A stretch of DNA of 64,000 bases from Thalassolituus maritimus (GTDB taxonomy: Bacteria > Pseudomonadota > Gammaproteobacteria > Pseudomonadales > Oceanobacteraceae). The stretch is taken from assembly GCF_900156675.1 (NCBI RefSeq), contig NZ_FTOH01000007.1, positions 124,001 through 188,000 of the forward strand. The letters are read 5' to 3'. This document shows positions 25,357 through 34,949 of this stretch, piece after piece (the stretch's first letter is position 1; every line of letters begins with the position of its first letter). The position numbers and the translations under genes are program-made. A model generated the notes under the pieces. That model worked only from the letters and a program-made list of their open reading frames with translations, ran no database searches and was not told where the DNA came from.

Positions 25357-26379
25357 ATGGAGAAGCTGAGCCCACATCAGAATATCGTTGTCCGTCGCTA
25401 TAAAAAGGGCAAACACGAAGAACACGGTGGCGCCTGGAAAGTAGCGATGGCCGATTTCGCGCTGGCGATGATGGCTTTGTTTCTGGTGTTGTGGGTAATT
25501 AATTCGTCGAATGAACAGGAGCGTGAGGCAATTTCGGGGTACTTTCAGGACCCGAAAGCGTTCGAGGAAGGCAAGTTGGTACCGTCCAAGTATGTAATCG
25601 ACCTCGGTGGCTCGCCAACGACCTCAGATAATATTGCCGTTTCAGAGAGTATTGACCCTGAGAAAATTCTCCAGGCTGACGAGATCGAGAGCCTTGCTGA
25701 CGCGATTGAACAGCGGCGCATGGAGGAAATGAAGGCCAAAATTCAGGCCATGATTACCGCCAGCCCAACGCTCAGTCCGTTCAAAAATCAACTTCTGCTG
25801 GATCTTACGACAGAAGGTCTGCGTTTGCAGATTGTGGATCAGACCAATCGCCCAATGTTTGATCAGGGCAGCGCTCATTTACGCTACTACTCTGAAGATA
25901 TTTTATGGGAGCTGGCGCCCATGTTGTCTGGACTAGATCACCGTTTACAGATCACCGGTCATACCGATTCGTCCGGGATAGCCAATCAACGTGATGAAGA
26001 TGACGTAAATTGGGGGCTTTCCTCTCTACGGGCAGACTCTGCGCGGCGGGCCTTGATGGAAGCCGGCGTACCCAAGTCTCAGATTGCCCAGGTCATTGGT
26101 ATGGGCGATACCGCACCACTTAAACCAGATGACCCGGCAGCAGCAGTCAATCGACGCATTTCAATTACCCTGCTTAATAAATCGCTCGATGAGGGGATCA
26201 AGGGCCGCAGTGGCAGTGATGCTGATATTGAATTTATAAATGGTGACGACGGAGAAGAAGACCCAAGAACTCCGACGATTAATCGCACTGGGACCATGCT
26301 CGAAGAGCTGCAGGAGAGACGTAACCGGGCGGATAACCCCTACGATAACCCGCCCAATAAAGAAGAAGTTTTCTGGTAG
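25357..26379 (+). CDS. motB: Flagellar motor stator protein MotB
   Basis: The peptidoglycan-anchored stator partner of MotA. Residues 1-30 are basic and cytoplasmic. The single TM MADFALAMMALFLVLWVIN contains the ion-carrying Asp. A plug/linker follows, and then an OmpA-like peptidoglycan-binding domain (LQITGHTDSSG..., LRADSARRALMEAGV, GMGDTAPL). The 340 residues include an extended acidic C-terminal tail (about 280-340). The start at 25357 lies 13 nt after motA. Downstream it converges on rsgA with a 9-nt gap. Confidence 0.93.
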   Translation: MEKLSPHQNIVVRRYKKGKHEEHGGAWKVAMADFALAMMALFLVLWVINSSNEQEREAISGYFQDPKAFEEGKLVPSKYVIDLGGSPTTSDNIAVSESIDPEKILQADEIESLADAIEQRRMEEMKAKIQAMITASPTLSPFKNQLLLDLTTEGLRLQIVDQTNRPMFDQGSAHLRYYSEDILWELAPMLSGLDHRLQITGHTDSSGIANQRDEDDVNWGLSSLRADSARRALMEAGVPKSQIAQVIGMGDTAPLKPDDPAAAVNRRISITLLNKSLDEGIKGRSGSDADIEFINGDDGEEDPRTPTINRTGTMLEELQERRNRADNPYDNPPNKEEVFW

Positions 26380-26388
26380 TGCGCTGAC

Positions 26389-27414
26389 TTACAGTTCGGT
26401 CAGTGTACTCAGAATCCGTTTGTAGCTGAAGAAGCGTTCGTCACTGATCTCACCGTTTTGCAGCGCTTCAATGATGGCGCAGCCAGGTTCAGATTCATGT
26501 GCGCAGTCGCGGAAGCGACAATGACCTGCAATGTCTCTCAGCTCGCGGAAACCGTACATCACCTCTTCTGGCGACATATGCCAGAGCCCGAATTCACGAA
26601 TCCCCGGAGAGTCAATCAGATCACCGCCGGCCGGAAAGTGATAAAGGCGTGCCGTCGTGGTTGTGTGTTTACCCTTACGGGTATTTTCAGACAAGGCACC
26701 AATGCGCAGGTCTTCCCCAGGAAGCAGAGTCGCAATCAGGGACGACTTGCCAACCCCGGATTGACCAACAAAGACACTGACCCGATCATTCAGGAAGGTT
26801 TTAAGATCAGCCAGGCTGTCTTCGTCTTTGCTACATACGCGCAAAGACCGATAACCCAGCACTTCGTAGTCGCCGAGCAGCTCGTCGAAATAAGGCTGAA
26901 TCTCTTCGTCGATCAGGTCGATTTTATTGAGCAGCAGAATCGGCTCGATACCACAGTTCTCAGCAGCGACCAGATAGCGGTCAATCAGGTTGCGGTGGGC
27001 GTGAGGTTCGGGAGCAATGGTCAGCAGAATGTTGTCGATATTTGCTGCGACGGGTTTGATCTCGTTGTAAGGGTTTGGGCGTGATAATTCAGATTCACGC
27101 TCCTGCACCATCTCAACGACGCCGGTCAGTACACCGTTATTCTCAGGCCCTGGGCGGAACACGACATGATCGCCGGTGACCAGAGAACCGAGGTTAGCGC
27201 GGAGAAAGCAGCGGTAGCGGGTGCGGTGCTCGTCTTCAACCTCAACCTGCGATCCGAAGTGGGCGATAACCAGCCCATGCATCTCTTCACCCAGTTCGCC
27301 TGCGCTCAGCTGATCTGAAATGTCACGCTCTTTGCGTTTAGCTCGTGAAGCCTTTTCCTGCTGGATTTTTTCAATCCGCCAGGCCTGACGCCGGTTTAGT
27401 TTGCGCTTTGCCAT
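26389..27414 (-). CDS. rsgA: Small ribosomal subunit biogenesis GTPase RsgA
   Basis: A circularly permuted GTPase that checks late 30S maturation. The order is OB domain (about 40-110), then G4 (LLNKIDL), then G1 GQSGVGKSSLIATLLP, G2/G3 (TTTARLYH, DSPGIREF), then the C-terminal zinc finger (GHCRFRDCAHESEPGCAI). That order is diagnostic. The 341-residue length is normal and the basic N-terminus (MAKRKLNRRQAWRIEK) is typical. It is divergent from orn, as I recall for Pseudomonas and E. coli. Confidence 0.97.
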   Translation of the reverse strand: MAKRKLNRRQAWRIEKIQQEKASRAKRKERDISDQLSAGELGEEMHGLVIAHFGSQVEVEDEHRTRYRCFLRANLGSLVTGDHVVFRPGPENNGVLTGVVEMVQERESELSRPNPYNEIKPVAANIDNILLTIAPEPHAHRNLIDRYLVAAENCGIEPILLLNKIDLIDEEIQPYFDELLGDYEVLGYRSLRVCSKDEDSLADLKTFLNDRVSVFVGQSGVGKSSLIATLLPGEDLRIGALSENTRKGKHTTTTARLYHFPAGGDLIDSPGIREFGLWHMSPEEVMYGFRELRDIAGHCRFRDCAHESEPGCAIIEALQNGEISDERFFSYKRILSTLTEL

Positions 27415-27513
27415 ATCCGCTCTGATTTGTGAGATGGCGCTATTGTCGCGGTTGGCTGGGTTTGGTGCAACTTGCTAGACTGATATCACCAACATACTTA
27501 CTGAGAATGCGAC

Positions 27514-28056
27514 ATGAGTCAGAAAGATAATCTGGTCTGGATGGACCTGGAGATGACAGGTCTTGAGCCAGAGCAGGATGTCATTATTGAAATCGCGACG
27601 ATCGTCACCGACAGTGACCTCAACGTTATCGCCGAGGGGCCTGTGATTGCGGTGCATCAGCCAGACGTTTTGCTGGATGCGATGGACGAATGGAACACCC
27701 GTACCCATGGTAACTCAGGTCTTACTCAGCGGGTCAAAGACAGTACGCAGGATGCCCGTGCGGCTGAGCTGGCGACCATCGCCTTTCTGAAAGAGCACGT
27801 TAAAGAGGGTGCATCGCCACTGTGCGGCAACAGTATTCACCAGGATCGACGTTTTCTGGTGAAGTACATGCCTGAGCTTGAGCGCTATTTCCACTACCGC
27901 AATATCGATGTATCCACGCTGAAAGAGTTAGCACGTCGCTGGAAGCCCGAGGCAGTATCTTCATTCGAGAAGAAAGGGGCGCATCAGGCGCTGGATGATA
28001 TCCGTGAGTCCATCGCTGAAATGCAGCACTATCGTAAGCACTTTTTAGCCGTATAA
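27514..28056 (+). CDS. orn: Oligoribonuclease
   Basis: A 3'-5' exoribonuclease of the DEDDh family that finishes degradation of di- to short oligonucleotides, including pGpG from c-di-GMP breakdown. The 180-residue protein has Exo [12 protein letters not shown], Exo II near [12 protein letters not shown], and Exo [13 protein letters not shown] with the catalytic His and Asp. It is relevant to the c-di-GMP proteins elsewhere in the window. A strong terminator follows. Confidence 0.97.
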   Translation: MSQKDNLVWMDLEMTGLEPEQDVIIEIATIVTDSDLNVIAEGPVIAVHQPDVLLDAMDEWNTRTHGNSGLTQRVKDSTQDARAAELATIAFLKEHVKEGASPLCGNSIHQDRRFLVKYMPELERYFHYRNIDVSTLKELARRWKPEAVSSFEKKGAHQALDDIRESIAEMQHYRKHFLAV

Positions 28057-28096
28057 GAAAAAAGCGCCGCCAGCAAAAATGCTGGGGCGCTTTTTC
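28057..28096. terminator. Strong bidirectional terminator after orn
   Basis: An interrupted stem GCGCC-GCCAGC / GCTGG-GGCGC with an A-rich loop is flanked by A on the left and TTTTT on the right. It serves orn and the convergent minus-strand glutaredoxin-MauE gene. Confidence 0.85.
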
Positions 28097-28135
28097 ATTT
28101 CTTTCCGTTGAAAGTTGATTCAGAGAAGCATCAAA

Positions 28136-28870
28136 TCAACGAAACAGAAGCATCCAGATCGCCATTCCTACCATCATCAGGTTTTCCGTCATGGATATCG
28201 CGCCAAGGGGAACATTACTGTTGCCACCGACACAGGCGCATTTTAGCTCCCGTTTCTGAATATAAACGGCTTTATAGACGGATGCTGCGCCGATACTACC
28301 GATGAATAAAGCAACAAGCGCAACCAGTGGTGTCCACACCGTAGCGATCATACCTATACCGGCGAATGCCTCTGCGAACGGGTAGATCTTTGAATAGGGG
28401 ACGTACTTCTGTGCCAGCAGGTCATACCCGAGGAACTGCAAAGAGAATGCTTCGAGATCCTGCAATTTCTGAATCGCCAGCACACACATGCTGAAGGCGA
28501 TAAACAATTCAAACCATCGGGCACCAAAGAAACTTCCACTTAACATGTGAGAAGCGCCCAGAGCCATCAGAAGAGCGACGGAGAAAATCGCAATGACCGG
28601 CGTGTAGCTGGTCGTCTTTTCTTTGCTTTGTGCTTTGCCAAAGTGTTCCTTCAGAGCATCGTAGCCACCAATGCGTTCGCCATCGATGAAAGTCTGCGGT
28701 GTGGTTTCAACCTGATGTTCTTTTTTAAACGCGTCGGTTTCTTCGCGGGTCGTTAACCAGTGGTCTTTGACCTGAAATCCTTCGCGTTTTAGCAGGTCGA
28801 GAGACTTTAAACCGAAAGGGCAGATGTGTTTTTCCATCACCATACGGTATATAACGGCTTGTTTACTCAT
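28136..28870 (-). CDS. Glutaredoxin-MauE/DoxX-like membrane fusion protein
   Basis: The 244-residue protein has an N-terminal glutaredoxin domain (about 1-80) with a single-cysteine CPFG active site, a cis-Pro loop TTPQTFIDG and a GGYDALKEHF helix. Four hydrophobic segments follow (about 90-244) resembling the MauE/DoxX-type redox membrane domain. One of them is preceded by the short CACVGG cysteine pair (ELKCACVGGNSNVP). The pairing suggests electron transfer between a cytosolic thiol and a membrane partner, but no substrate is known. AGGAGGTG seven bases before the ATG is an almost perfect ribosome-binding site. It lies 58 nt after the SDR gene on the same strand, probably co-transcribed. 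Confidence 0.75.
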   Translation of the reverse strand: MSKQAVIYRMVMEKHICPFGLKSLDLLKREGFQVKDHWLTTREETDAFKKEHQVETTPQTFIDGERIGGYDALKEHFGKAQSKEKTTSYTPVIAIFSVALLMALGASHMLSGSFFGARWFELFIAFSMCVLAIQKLQDLEAFSLQFLGYDLLAQKYVPYSKIYPFAEAFAGIGMIATVWTPLVALVALFIGSIGAASVYKAVYIQKRELKCACVGGNSNVPLGAISMTENLMMVGMAIWMLLFR

Positions 28871-28928
28871 AATTCACCTCCTGTGAAAGTCGACCTGTTT
28901 TCTGTTCACAAGTTCATTCACGGAGGAA

Positions 28929-29744
28929 TCAGGTTAACGCCATTTTCCGAACCATCTTATAAATCACGCTCGGGAAAAGTCGCTTAATGATGGGGCCCAT
29001 ACCTTCTTTGCCTTTAGCGATGATGACCTGTTCTTTTTCGTTGGCGACGGCTTCCAGGACTTCGGCAACCGCTTCATCGACGGCCATGCCGTTTTTGATG
29101 ACGGTGTCCTCAACCTTCTCCTGAGCCGTGCCTTCACGGCGGGCGGTATCGATAATATTGGTGCGTACGAAGCCCGGACAAAGCGTTGTCACGCGCAATC
29201 CTTTGTCATGCACCTCAGAGCGCAAAGAATCCATAAAACCAATAATGGCGTGCTTCGATGAGCAGTAAGCCGAGCGGTAAGGAATACCGATCAGTCCGGC
29301 GATGCTTGAGGTTGTTACGATATGCCCTGAACCACGGGCAAGCATGCCGGGAAGGACTTTGCGGGTAATTGTCACCTGCGAGAAATAATTCAGCTCCATC
29401 ACCTTGCGATAAATATCCGCATCGGTTTCATTGATCAGTGAGCGTTGTGTGATACCTGCGTTATTGAACAGGTAATCTACGGTGCCGAGTTCGTTGGCCA
29501 CCTTGTCAGCGGCGTTGATCACGTCGGCCTCATTCAACATATCGAGCGGCAGAACAGTATGTGTTTCTGGACTCTGACAGGCGTTTCTTACCCGCTCAAG
29601 TTCGTCTGTCCGACGGGCAGACAGGATGAGGCGAGCACCCATTTTGCTCAGGTCATAACAGAGTTGTTCACCAATGCCGGAAGACGCCCCGGTAATCCAG
29701 ATAAGTTTGTTATTGAAGACAGACGTCAGATTCGTGTTCGCCAT
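28929..29744 (-). CDS. Short-chain dehydrogenase/reductase
   Basis: A 271-residue classical SDR: cofactor loop TGASSGIGEQL near residue 20, NNAG (YLFNNAGITQRS), catalytic Ser in SSIAGLIG and the Y-x-x-x-K pair in YCSSKHAIIG. A basic, hydrophobic C-terminus (VIYKMVRKMAL) suggests membrane association. The substrate is unknown; lipid or fatty-acyl carbonyls are common for such proteins. A GTG at 29753 could add three residues, but ATG 29744 has AAGAG eight bases upstream. It is divergent from dps. Confidence 0.85.
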   Translation of the reverse strand: MANTNLTSVFNNKLIWITGASSGIGEQLCYDLSKMGARLILSARRTDELERVRNACQSPETHTVLPLDMLNEADVINAADKVANELGTVDYLFNNAGITQRSLINETDADIYRKVMELNYFSQVTITRKVLPGMLARGSGHIVTTSSIAGLIGIPYRSAYCSSKHAIIGFMDSLRSEVHDKGLRVTTLCPGFVRTNIIDTARREGTAQEKVEDTVIKNGMAVDEAVAEVLEAVANEKEQVIIAKGKEGMGPIIKRLFPSVIYKMVRKMALT

Positions 29745-29926
29745 ATGCTGCACTCTTGTTCAGGCAATATTGAGGAAATATTTGTAACGGAAGAGCATCG
29801 ACATTGGCAGAGCTCCAGAGAAGCGTCAAATGTTTCCAGTACATATTTTCGGGAATATTTTAGGAACAAAGCGAAACAGGCCCTGTCACTAAAAGGGAGT
29901 GATTCATTTTCAGAAGGAGTATACGT

Positions 29927-30397
29927 ATGACTTCGATCGATATTGGTATTAATGAAGAAAGCCGCAAACAGATTGCAGAAGGCCTGAGCAGAGTTCTGGC
30001 AGATTCTTACACACTGTATCTGCAGACCCACAACTTCCACTGGAACGTCACTGGTCCTCAGTTCCGTGAATTACACCTGATGTTTGAAGAACACTACACC
30101 GAGCTGGCCGAAGCCGTGGATGATATCGCCGAGCGAATCCGTACTCTGGGGTTCACCGCGCCGGGTACTTACAAAGAGTTTGCGCGTCTGAGTTCTGTTG
30201 AAGAAGTGGACGGTGTACCGGAAGCTAACGAGATGGTCGATATCCTCACGAAAGGACACGAGCAGGTGGTACGCACCTGTCGTAGTGTTATCAAAATGAC
30301 TGACGAAGTCTTCGATGAAGGTACAGCTGACCTGCTGACGGCTCGTATGAGCCTGCACGAGAAGACTGCCTGGATGCTGCGTGCACTGCGCCAGTGA
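29927..30397 (+). CDS. dps: Dps family DNA-protecting/ferritin-like protein
   Basis: A dodecameric iron-storing, DNA-protecting protein of stress and starvation. The 156-residue protein carries the ferroxidase ligands in [12 protein letters not shown] and [21 protein letters not shown] (His, His, Asp, Glu at the subunit interface). An excellent AGAAGGAG ribosome-binding site precedes ATG 29927. RpoS or OxyR control is usual for the family, and rpoS is in the window, but no site is proven here. It converges on queG. Confidence 0.94.
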   Translation: MTSIDIGINEESRKQIAEGLSRVLADSYTLYLQTHNFHWNVTGPQFRELHLMFEEHYTELAEAVDDIAERIRTLGFTAPGTYKEFARLSSVEEVDGVPEANEMVDILTKGHEQVVRTCRSVIKMTDEVFDEGTADLLTARMSLHEKTAWMLRALRQ

Positions 30398-30435
30398 TAG
30401 GTAATCGTTAAGATGACCACTGGAAACAATGGTCT

Positions 30436-31524
30436 TCAATGGCCCTGCTGTTGCAGGGCCCAGTTGATATGTTCATCAACCAGGCCTGAAATTTTTCCTT
30501 TCTGATTTTTTAACGCCTCCTGCACTTCAATGCTCTGAGGGGCATTTCCTAACGCTACCGATATATTCCGCATCCAGTTCTCGTAACCGGTTCGCCGGAT
30601 CGGCATACCTTCGGTTTTTTTCAGAAAGGTTGCTTCATCCCACTGAAACAGTTCGAGTAATGTTGCTTTATCCAGTTGGTGGCGAGGGGTGAAGTCGGGT
30701 TCTTCGCTACTTTTACTGAAGCGATTCCACGGGCAGCCAATCTGGCAGTCGTCGCAACCAAAAATACGGTTGCCGATGCCGCTGCGAAGTTCTTCGGGGA
30801 TAGGCCCATCGAGTTCGATGGTCAGGTAAGAAATGCATTTTCTCGCGTCGAGAACATAAGGGGCGACAAAGGCCTGAGTCGGGCAGATATCCAGGCACGA
30901 GGTACAGCGGCCGCAATGATTCTTCAGTGGAGTGTCATTCGGATCGAGCGGCAGATCTGTGAGAATTTCACCCAGAAAAAAATACGAGCCCGCCTTGCGG
31001 TTCAGAACCATCGTATTTTTACCAATCCAGCCGATTCCCGCCTGTTCTGCGAGAGCCCGCTCGAGAATGGGCGCGCTGTCGACAAAGGCGCGAAAACCAA
31101 GATCGCCGATCTCAGACTGAATGCGTTTTCCTAGTTGCGTCAGGCGCTTGCGGATTAACTTGTGATAATCGCGCCCCAGCGCATAACGAGAAATATAAGC
31201 ATTGTTTTTATCCTGCAGATGCTTAGCTACCTCAACACCGGGCGCCAGATAATCCATGCGCAGGCTGATCACACTGAGCGTGCCGGGAAGCAGCTCATCG
31301 GGCAGAGCACGCATCGGTCCCCGTTCCGTCACGTGATCGGCCATATAGCTCATTTCACCGTGATAACCGGCATCCAGCCACTGTTGTAAACGATCGCCGT
31401 GCTCACCTGTATCGACGCTACTGAACCCACACTGCTGAAAGCCAGCCTCGAGCGACCATTGCGTAATATCATCACGCAACTTCTGTAGTTGTTCTGGGGT
31501 AAGTACTGTCCTGGAGGATGTCAT
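30436..31524 (-). CDS. queG: Epoxyqueuosine reductase QueG
   Basis: A cobalamin- and Fe-S-dependent enzyme for the last step of queuosine synthesis in tRNA. The frame opens far upstream (31770) and would overlap nnr; ATG 31524 (MTSSRTVLTPEQ) gives 362 residues, the family size. Two [4Fe-4S] motifs are seen, CGRCTSCLDICPTQAF and CDDCQIGCPWNRF, with conserved RYALGRDYHKLIRKRL and GWIGKNTM segments upstream. It is divergent from nnr. The Pseudomonas-like order queG-nnr-tsaE-amiB-mutL is intact. Confidence 0.95.
   Translation of the reverse strand: MTSSRTVLTPEQLQKLRDDITQWSLEAGFQQCGFSSVDTGEHGDRLQQWLDAGYHGEMSYMADHVTERGPMRALPDELLPGTLSVISLRMDYLAPGVEVAKHLQDKNNAYISRYALGRDYHKLIRKRLTQLGKRIQSEIGDLGFRAFVDSAPILERALAEQAGIGWIGKNTMVLNRKAGSYFFLGEILTDLPLDPNDTPLKNHCGRCTSCLDICPTQAFVAPYVLDARKCISYLTIELDGPIPEELRSGIGNRIFGCDDCQIGCPWNRFSKSSEEPDFTPRHQLDKATLLELFQWDEATFLKKTEGMPIRRTGYENWMRNISVALGNAPQSIEVQEALKNQKGKISGLVDEHINWALQQQGH
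30441..30460. terminator. Hairpin at the dps/queG convergent ends
   Basis: GGCCCTGC-TGTT-GCAGGGCC is a perfect 8-bp stem inside the last codons of queG, 43 nt after the dps stop. No T-run follows on either strand, so it may block 3' exonucleases rather than terminate. Confidence 0.4.
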
Positions 31525-31590
31525 TCTGGCCGGGCTGCCCTGGGACTTATATAATCCCGGCAATGTATCACAAGCGCAGGCCCAACCGCG

Positions 31591-33111
31591 ATGAAGCGAC
31601 CTTACACAGGCTATGACCATCTTCCCGGAAACATCGACAGCGTTGCTGGCGTACGGGAGCTCGACCGGCTGATTATTCAGCGCATGGGAGACAATGGCTA
31701 CAGTCTGATGCGACAGGCTGGCGAAGCGGCATTTGAATGCCTGCGTGAGCGTTGGCCCGAAGCGCAGCACCTGTGCATTCTTGCCGGTGCTGGCAATAAC
31801 GGTGGTGACGGCTGGGTAATCGCTGCATTAGCAGTCGAGCAGGGCCTGTCGGTAACTGTTCTGATGCTTGGCGATGTTACCCGACAAAGCCCATCGGCGA
31901 CCGATGCCCGGCACATGGCCGAGAGCGCCGGTGTCGTTGCCCGTGAATTCGACGGCAATCTGCCCGCAGATGCTGACCTTCTGGTTGATGGTTTATTAGG
32001 TACAGGCCTGAATGCGGTCGTACAGGGTGAGTTTGCCGAAGCGATCAAGGCGATGAACGAACACCAGGCGCCGGTATTCGCTCTGGATATTCCCTCCGGC
32101 CTGAACGCCAGTACCGGCATGATTATGGGCCATGTGGTTCAGGCAGATGCGACGATGACCTTTATCGGTATGAAGCCAGGTCTGCTGACCTGCGACGGCC
32201 CGGACTGCTGTGGTGAACTTCACTACGCGGCGCTTGGGTTAACCGATGCAGAGCGACAAGCGGTTTCTGTACTGGCGAAACGAGTGAGTTATCACTCGCT
32301 TACTCAGGATGGCCCCTTACTGTATTCCCGACGCGGTAACTCCAACAAAGGAAACCATGGCCATGCGTTGCTGATTGGCGGCGAAACCGGCTTCGGCGGT
32401 GCTATTGCTATGGCCGTGGACGCCTGCTGTCGTACCGGCGCAGGCCTGACCTCCTGCGCGACGCGTCCGGCTAATGTCTCTGTGGTGCTTGGTCGGCGCC
32501 CGGAGTGTATGGCGGCGGCGATTAATGCCGGGCTTGAAATGCAGCCCCTGATGGAAAAAGTGTCAGTGTTGGCCTGCGGCCCCGGACTCGGGCGCAGCAG
32601 CTGGGCAGAGTTGCTTCTGCAGCAGGTTCTTCAGAGTGACTATCCGGTTGTGCTGGATGCCGATGCATTGAATATTATTGCCTCTCCGGGATGGCAGACG
32701 GAATTTCCGGAGCGTGACGTCGTGATGACTCCGCATCCAGGCGAAGCTGCGCGGTTGCTGGACAAGTCCGTAGCGGATATTCAGTCTGATCGCCTCGGTG
32801 CGGCGCAGGCAATTGCTGAGAAATACCATGCGGTTGTTATTCTCAAGGGGCAGGGCAGTATCATTGCTTCTCCCGAAGGCGAGCTGGCAATCTGCACGGA
32901 TGGCAACCCGGGCATGGCGACCGGCGGAATGGGTGATGTTCTTACGGGTGTGATAGCCGGGCTTCTGGCTCAGGGGTTAACGCCATGGCAGGCGGCTGTT
33001 CGTGGCGCCTGCCTGCACAGCGCAGCTGCTGATCTCGCGGCCGCGGAGTCCGGGACGCGCGGACTTCTTGCGACAGACCTGATGCCATTTATCCGACAAT
33101 TGGTGAACTGA
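31591..33111 (+). CDS. nnr: Bifunctional NAD(P)H-hydrate epimerase/dehydratase
   Basis: Repairs hydrated NAD(P)H. The 506-residue fusion has an N-terminal YjeF_N epimerase domain (ILAGAGNNGGDGWVIAAL, DGLLGTGLN, ALDIPSGLNAS) and a C-terminal ADP-dependent dehydratase domain. The latter contains GNKGNHGHALLIGG-like SNKGNHGHALLIGGETG, ACGPGLGRSSW, TPHPGEAARLL and GNPGMATGGMGDVLTGVIAG. Its stop overlaps the tsaE start by one base (ATGA), indicating translational coupling. Confidence 0.96.
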   Translation: MKRPYTGYDHLPGNIDSVAGVRELDRLIIQRMGDNGYSLMRQAGEAAFECLRERWPEAQHLCILAGAGNNGGDGWVIAALAVEQGLSVTVLMLGDVTRQSPSATDARHMAESAGVVAREFDGNLPADADLLVDGLLGTGLNAVVQGEFAEAIKAMNEHQAPVFALDIPSGLNASTGMIMGHVVQADATMTFIGMKPGLLTCDGPDCCGELHYAALGLTDAERQAVSVLAKRVSYHSLTQDGPLLYSRRGNSNKGNHGHALLIGGETGFGGAIAMAVDACCRTGAGLTSCATRPANVSVVLGRRPECMAAAINAGLEMQPLMEKVSVLACGPGLGRSSWAELLLQQVLQSDYPVVLDADALNIIASPGWQTEFPERDVVMTPHPGEAARLLDKSVADIQSDRLGAAQAIAEKYHAVVILKGQGSIIASPEGELAICTDGNPGMATGGMGDVLTGVIAGLLAQGLTPWQAAVRGACLHSAAADLAAAESGTRGLLATDLMPFIRQLVN

Positions 33112-33611
33112 TGACTGAGAGCAATCCACAGACTACTGGCCAGATACGCCTGACCGGCGAAGATGAAATGGTCAGTTTTGCAGGCCGTATGTCTTCAATA
33201 CTGACGGGCGGTGGCCTGGTATTTCTCGAAGGTACTCTGGGCGCTGGCAAAACTACCCTGAGTCGTGGGCTGATTCAGGCGCTTGGTCATACAGGCCCGG
33301 TGAAGTCCCCGACGTATACTCTGGTTGAAGAATACGATCTGCCGGATGGTCGGGTCTGCCATTTTGACCTCTATCGTCTGGGTGATCCGGAAGAGCTTGA
33401 GTACATGGGGATTCGCGAATATCTGACGGATGGAACTTTGTGCCTGATCGAGTGGCCTGAGCGTGGGCGCGGTGTATTGCCCGAGGCCGATCTTGCGATT
33501 CATATTGACGATGTAGGTGAGGCACGTATCCTCAACTGGCAGGCAGAGACAGATAAAGGGGCACAGTGGAACAGGCAACTGCAGCAGCTGGTAAAAGAAT
33601 GGCAGGAATAA
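33111..33611 (+). CDS. tsaE: tRNA t6A37 threonylcarbamoyltransferase complex ATPase TsaE
   Basis: ATPase of the TsaBDE complex that makes t6A at position 37 of ANN-decoding tRNAs. The 166-residue protein has Walker A EGTLGAGKTTLSRGLIQALG, the SPTYTLVEEY switch and the Walker B-like HFDLYRLGDPEELEYMG. Overlaps of 1 nt with nnr and 13 nt with amiB place it firmly in the operon. Confidence 0.96.
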   Translation: MTESNPQTTGQIRLTGEDEMVSFAGRMSSILTGGGLVFLEGTLGAGKTTLSRGLIQALGHTGPVKSPTYTLVEEYDLPDGRVCHFDLYRLGDPEELEYMGIREYLTDGTLCLIEWPERGRGVLPEADLAIHIDDVGEARILNWQAETDKGAQWNRQLQQLVKEWQE

Positions 33612-34933
33612 TTAAGCGGCTGATCGCGTTTTTCGTCGTGACACTCTGTGTGCTGCCAGTATGGGCAGACGTCAGCGACGTACGTATCTGGCAGTCTCCC
33701 GATAAAGTCCGTCTGGTGCTCGATCTCAGCGGACCGCACGAACATAAAATCTTCCAGCTGACCGGGCCGGATCGCATCGTCGTTGACCTTAAAAATGCGT
33801 CTCTGAAAATGTCGTCGTTAGAAAAGGTAGCCGACGATTCCAGCGAAGTGATTCGTGTACGCAGTGGACGCCGCAACAAGACCGACCTGCGTCTTGTGGT
33901 AGAAACCAGCGCGACGATGAAATATCGCAGCTTCCCGTTACCCCCTTCTGAAGGGGTGTCTCACCATCGACTGGTCGTAGATCTTGAACGTCCTCAGTCA
34001 GAAGCGTCTATGAGTGCGCCTGATATCGTTAAGAAAGCAGAAACCTACGAAACCGATCAGCGTGACATTATTATTGCCATCGATGCCGGGCACGGCGGCG
34101 AAGACCCCGGAGCCCTTGGCCCTGGCCGCGTGATGGAAAAACATGTGGTTCTGGCGATATCCAAAGAACTGCAACGCCTGCTGGATCAGGAAACTGGCTT
34201 TGCTCCCTTTATGGTCCGCACCGGCGATTACTACATCGGTTTACGTGAGCGCTCAGAAAAAGCCCGTAAAGCGAACGCCGATTTCTTTGTCTCTATTCAT
34301 GCGGATGCGTTTAAGCACCCGAGTGCCAGCGGTAGCTCGGTATTTGTGTTGTCAGACCGGGGAGCGACCAGTGAAACGGCACGCTTTCTTGCCGACAAAG
34401 AAAATTCGTCCGACTTAATTGGTGGTGTCAGTATTGGTGATCGTGAGGACCACCTGGCGATGACGTTACTGGATCTGTCGATGACGCATAAGCGCACCGC
34501 CAGTGTTTCTATCGGCGATGAAATTCTGCAGGAAATGGGCAAGATCAGTAAACTGCATAAGAAGAACGTTGAAGAAGCCGCATTTGTCGTACTGAAATCA
34601 CCGGACATGCCGGCGCTGCTGGTGGAAACCGGGTTTATTTCAAACCCTGGCGAAGCCCGGCAGCTGAAAACCAGTGCTTACCAGAAGAAAATGGCCCGTG
34701 CGATTTTCAACGGTATTAAAGATTATTTTCAGAATAATCCTCCGGCCGGTACCTTGATGGCGGCCCGTAAGAAAGCTGCACAACAATACATCGAATACAC
34801 AGTCCGTAGTGGCGACACTCTTTCTGAGCTGGCAGTGCGCAGCGGCATGGGAATGTCTGAGCTGCGCAAACTGAATGGCCTGAGCAGTAATTCGCTGAGA
34901 GTCGGCCAGAAACTGCGTATTCCAAATTCCTGA
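33599..34933 (+). CDS. amiB: N-acetylmuramoyl-L-alanine amidase with AMIN and LysM domains
   Basis: A periplasmic zinc amidase that splits septal peptidoglycan during daughter-cell separation. ATG 33599 gives a Sec signal peptide (MAGIIKRLIAFFVVTLCVLPVWA). Next come an AMIN domain (about 25-125), an Amidase_3 domain (AIDAGHGGEDPGALG with zinc His and Glu, FFVSIHADAF with zinc His, VETGFISNP with catalytic Glu) and a C-terminal LysM (YTVRSGDTLSELAVRSGM to LRVGQKLRI). It should need an EnvC/NlpD-type activator; nlpD is at 1.8 kb. The 13-nt overlap with tsaE and 16-nt gap to mutL support one operon. Confidence 0.94.
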   Translation: MAGIIKRLIAFFVVTLCVLPVWADVSDVRIWQSPDKVRLVLDLSGPHEHKIFQLTGPDRIVVDLKNASLKMSSLEKVADDSSEVIRVRSGRRNKTDLRLVVETSATMKYRSFPLPPSEGVSHHRLVVDLERPQSEASMSAPDIVKKAETYETDQRDIIIAIDAGHGGEDPGALGPGRVMEKHVVLAISKELQRLLDQETGFAPFMVRTGDYYIGLRERSEKARKANADFFVSIHADAFKHPSASGSSVFVLSDRGATSETARFLADKENSSDLIGGVSIGDREDHLAMTLLDLSMTHKRTASVSIGDEILQEMGKISKLHKKNVEEAAFVVLKSPDMPALLVETGFISNPGEARQLKTSAYQKKMARAIFNGIKDYFQNNPPAGTLMAARKKAAQQYIEYTVRSGDTLSELAVRSGMGMSELRKLNGLSSNSLRVGQKLRIPNS

Positions 34934-34949
34934 ACTTTCAGTCTGAGCT

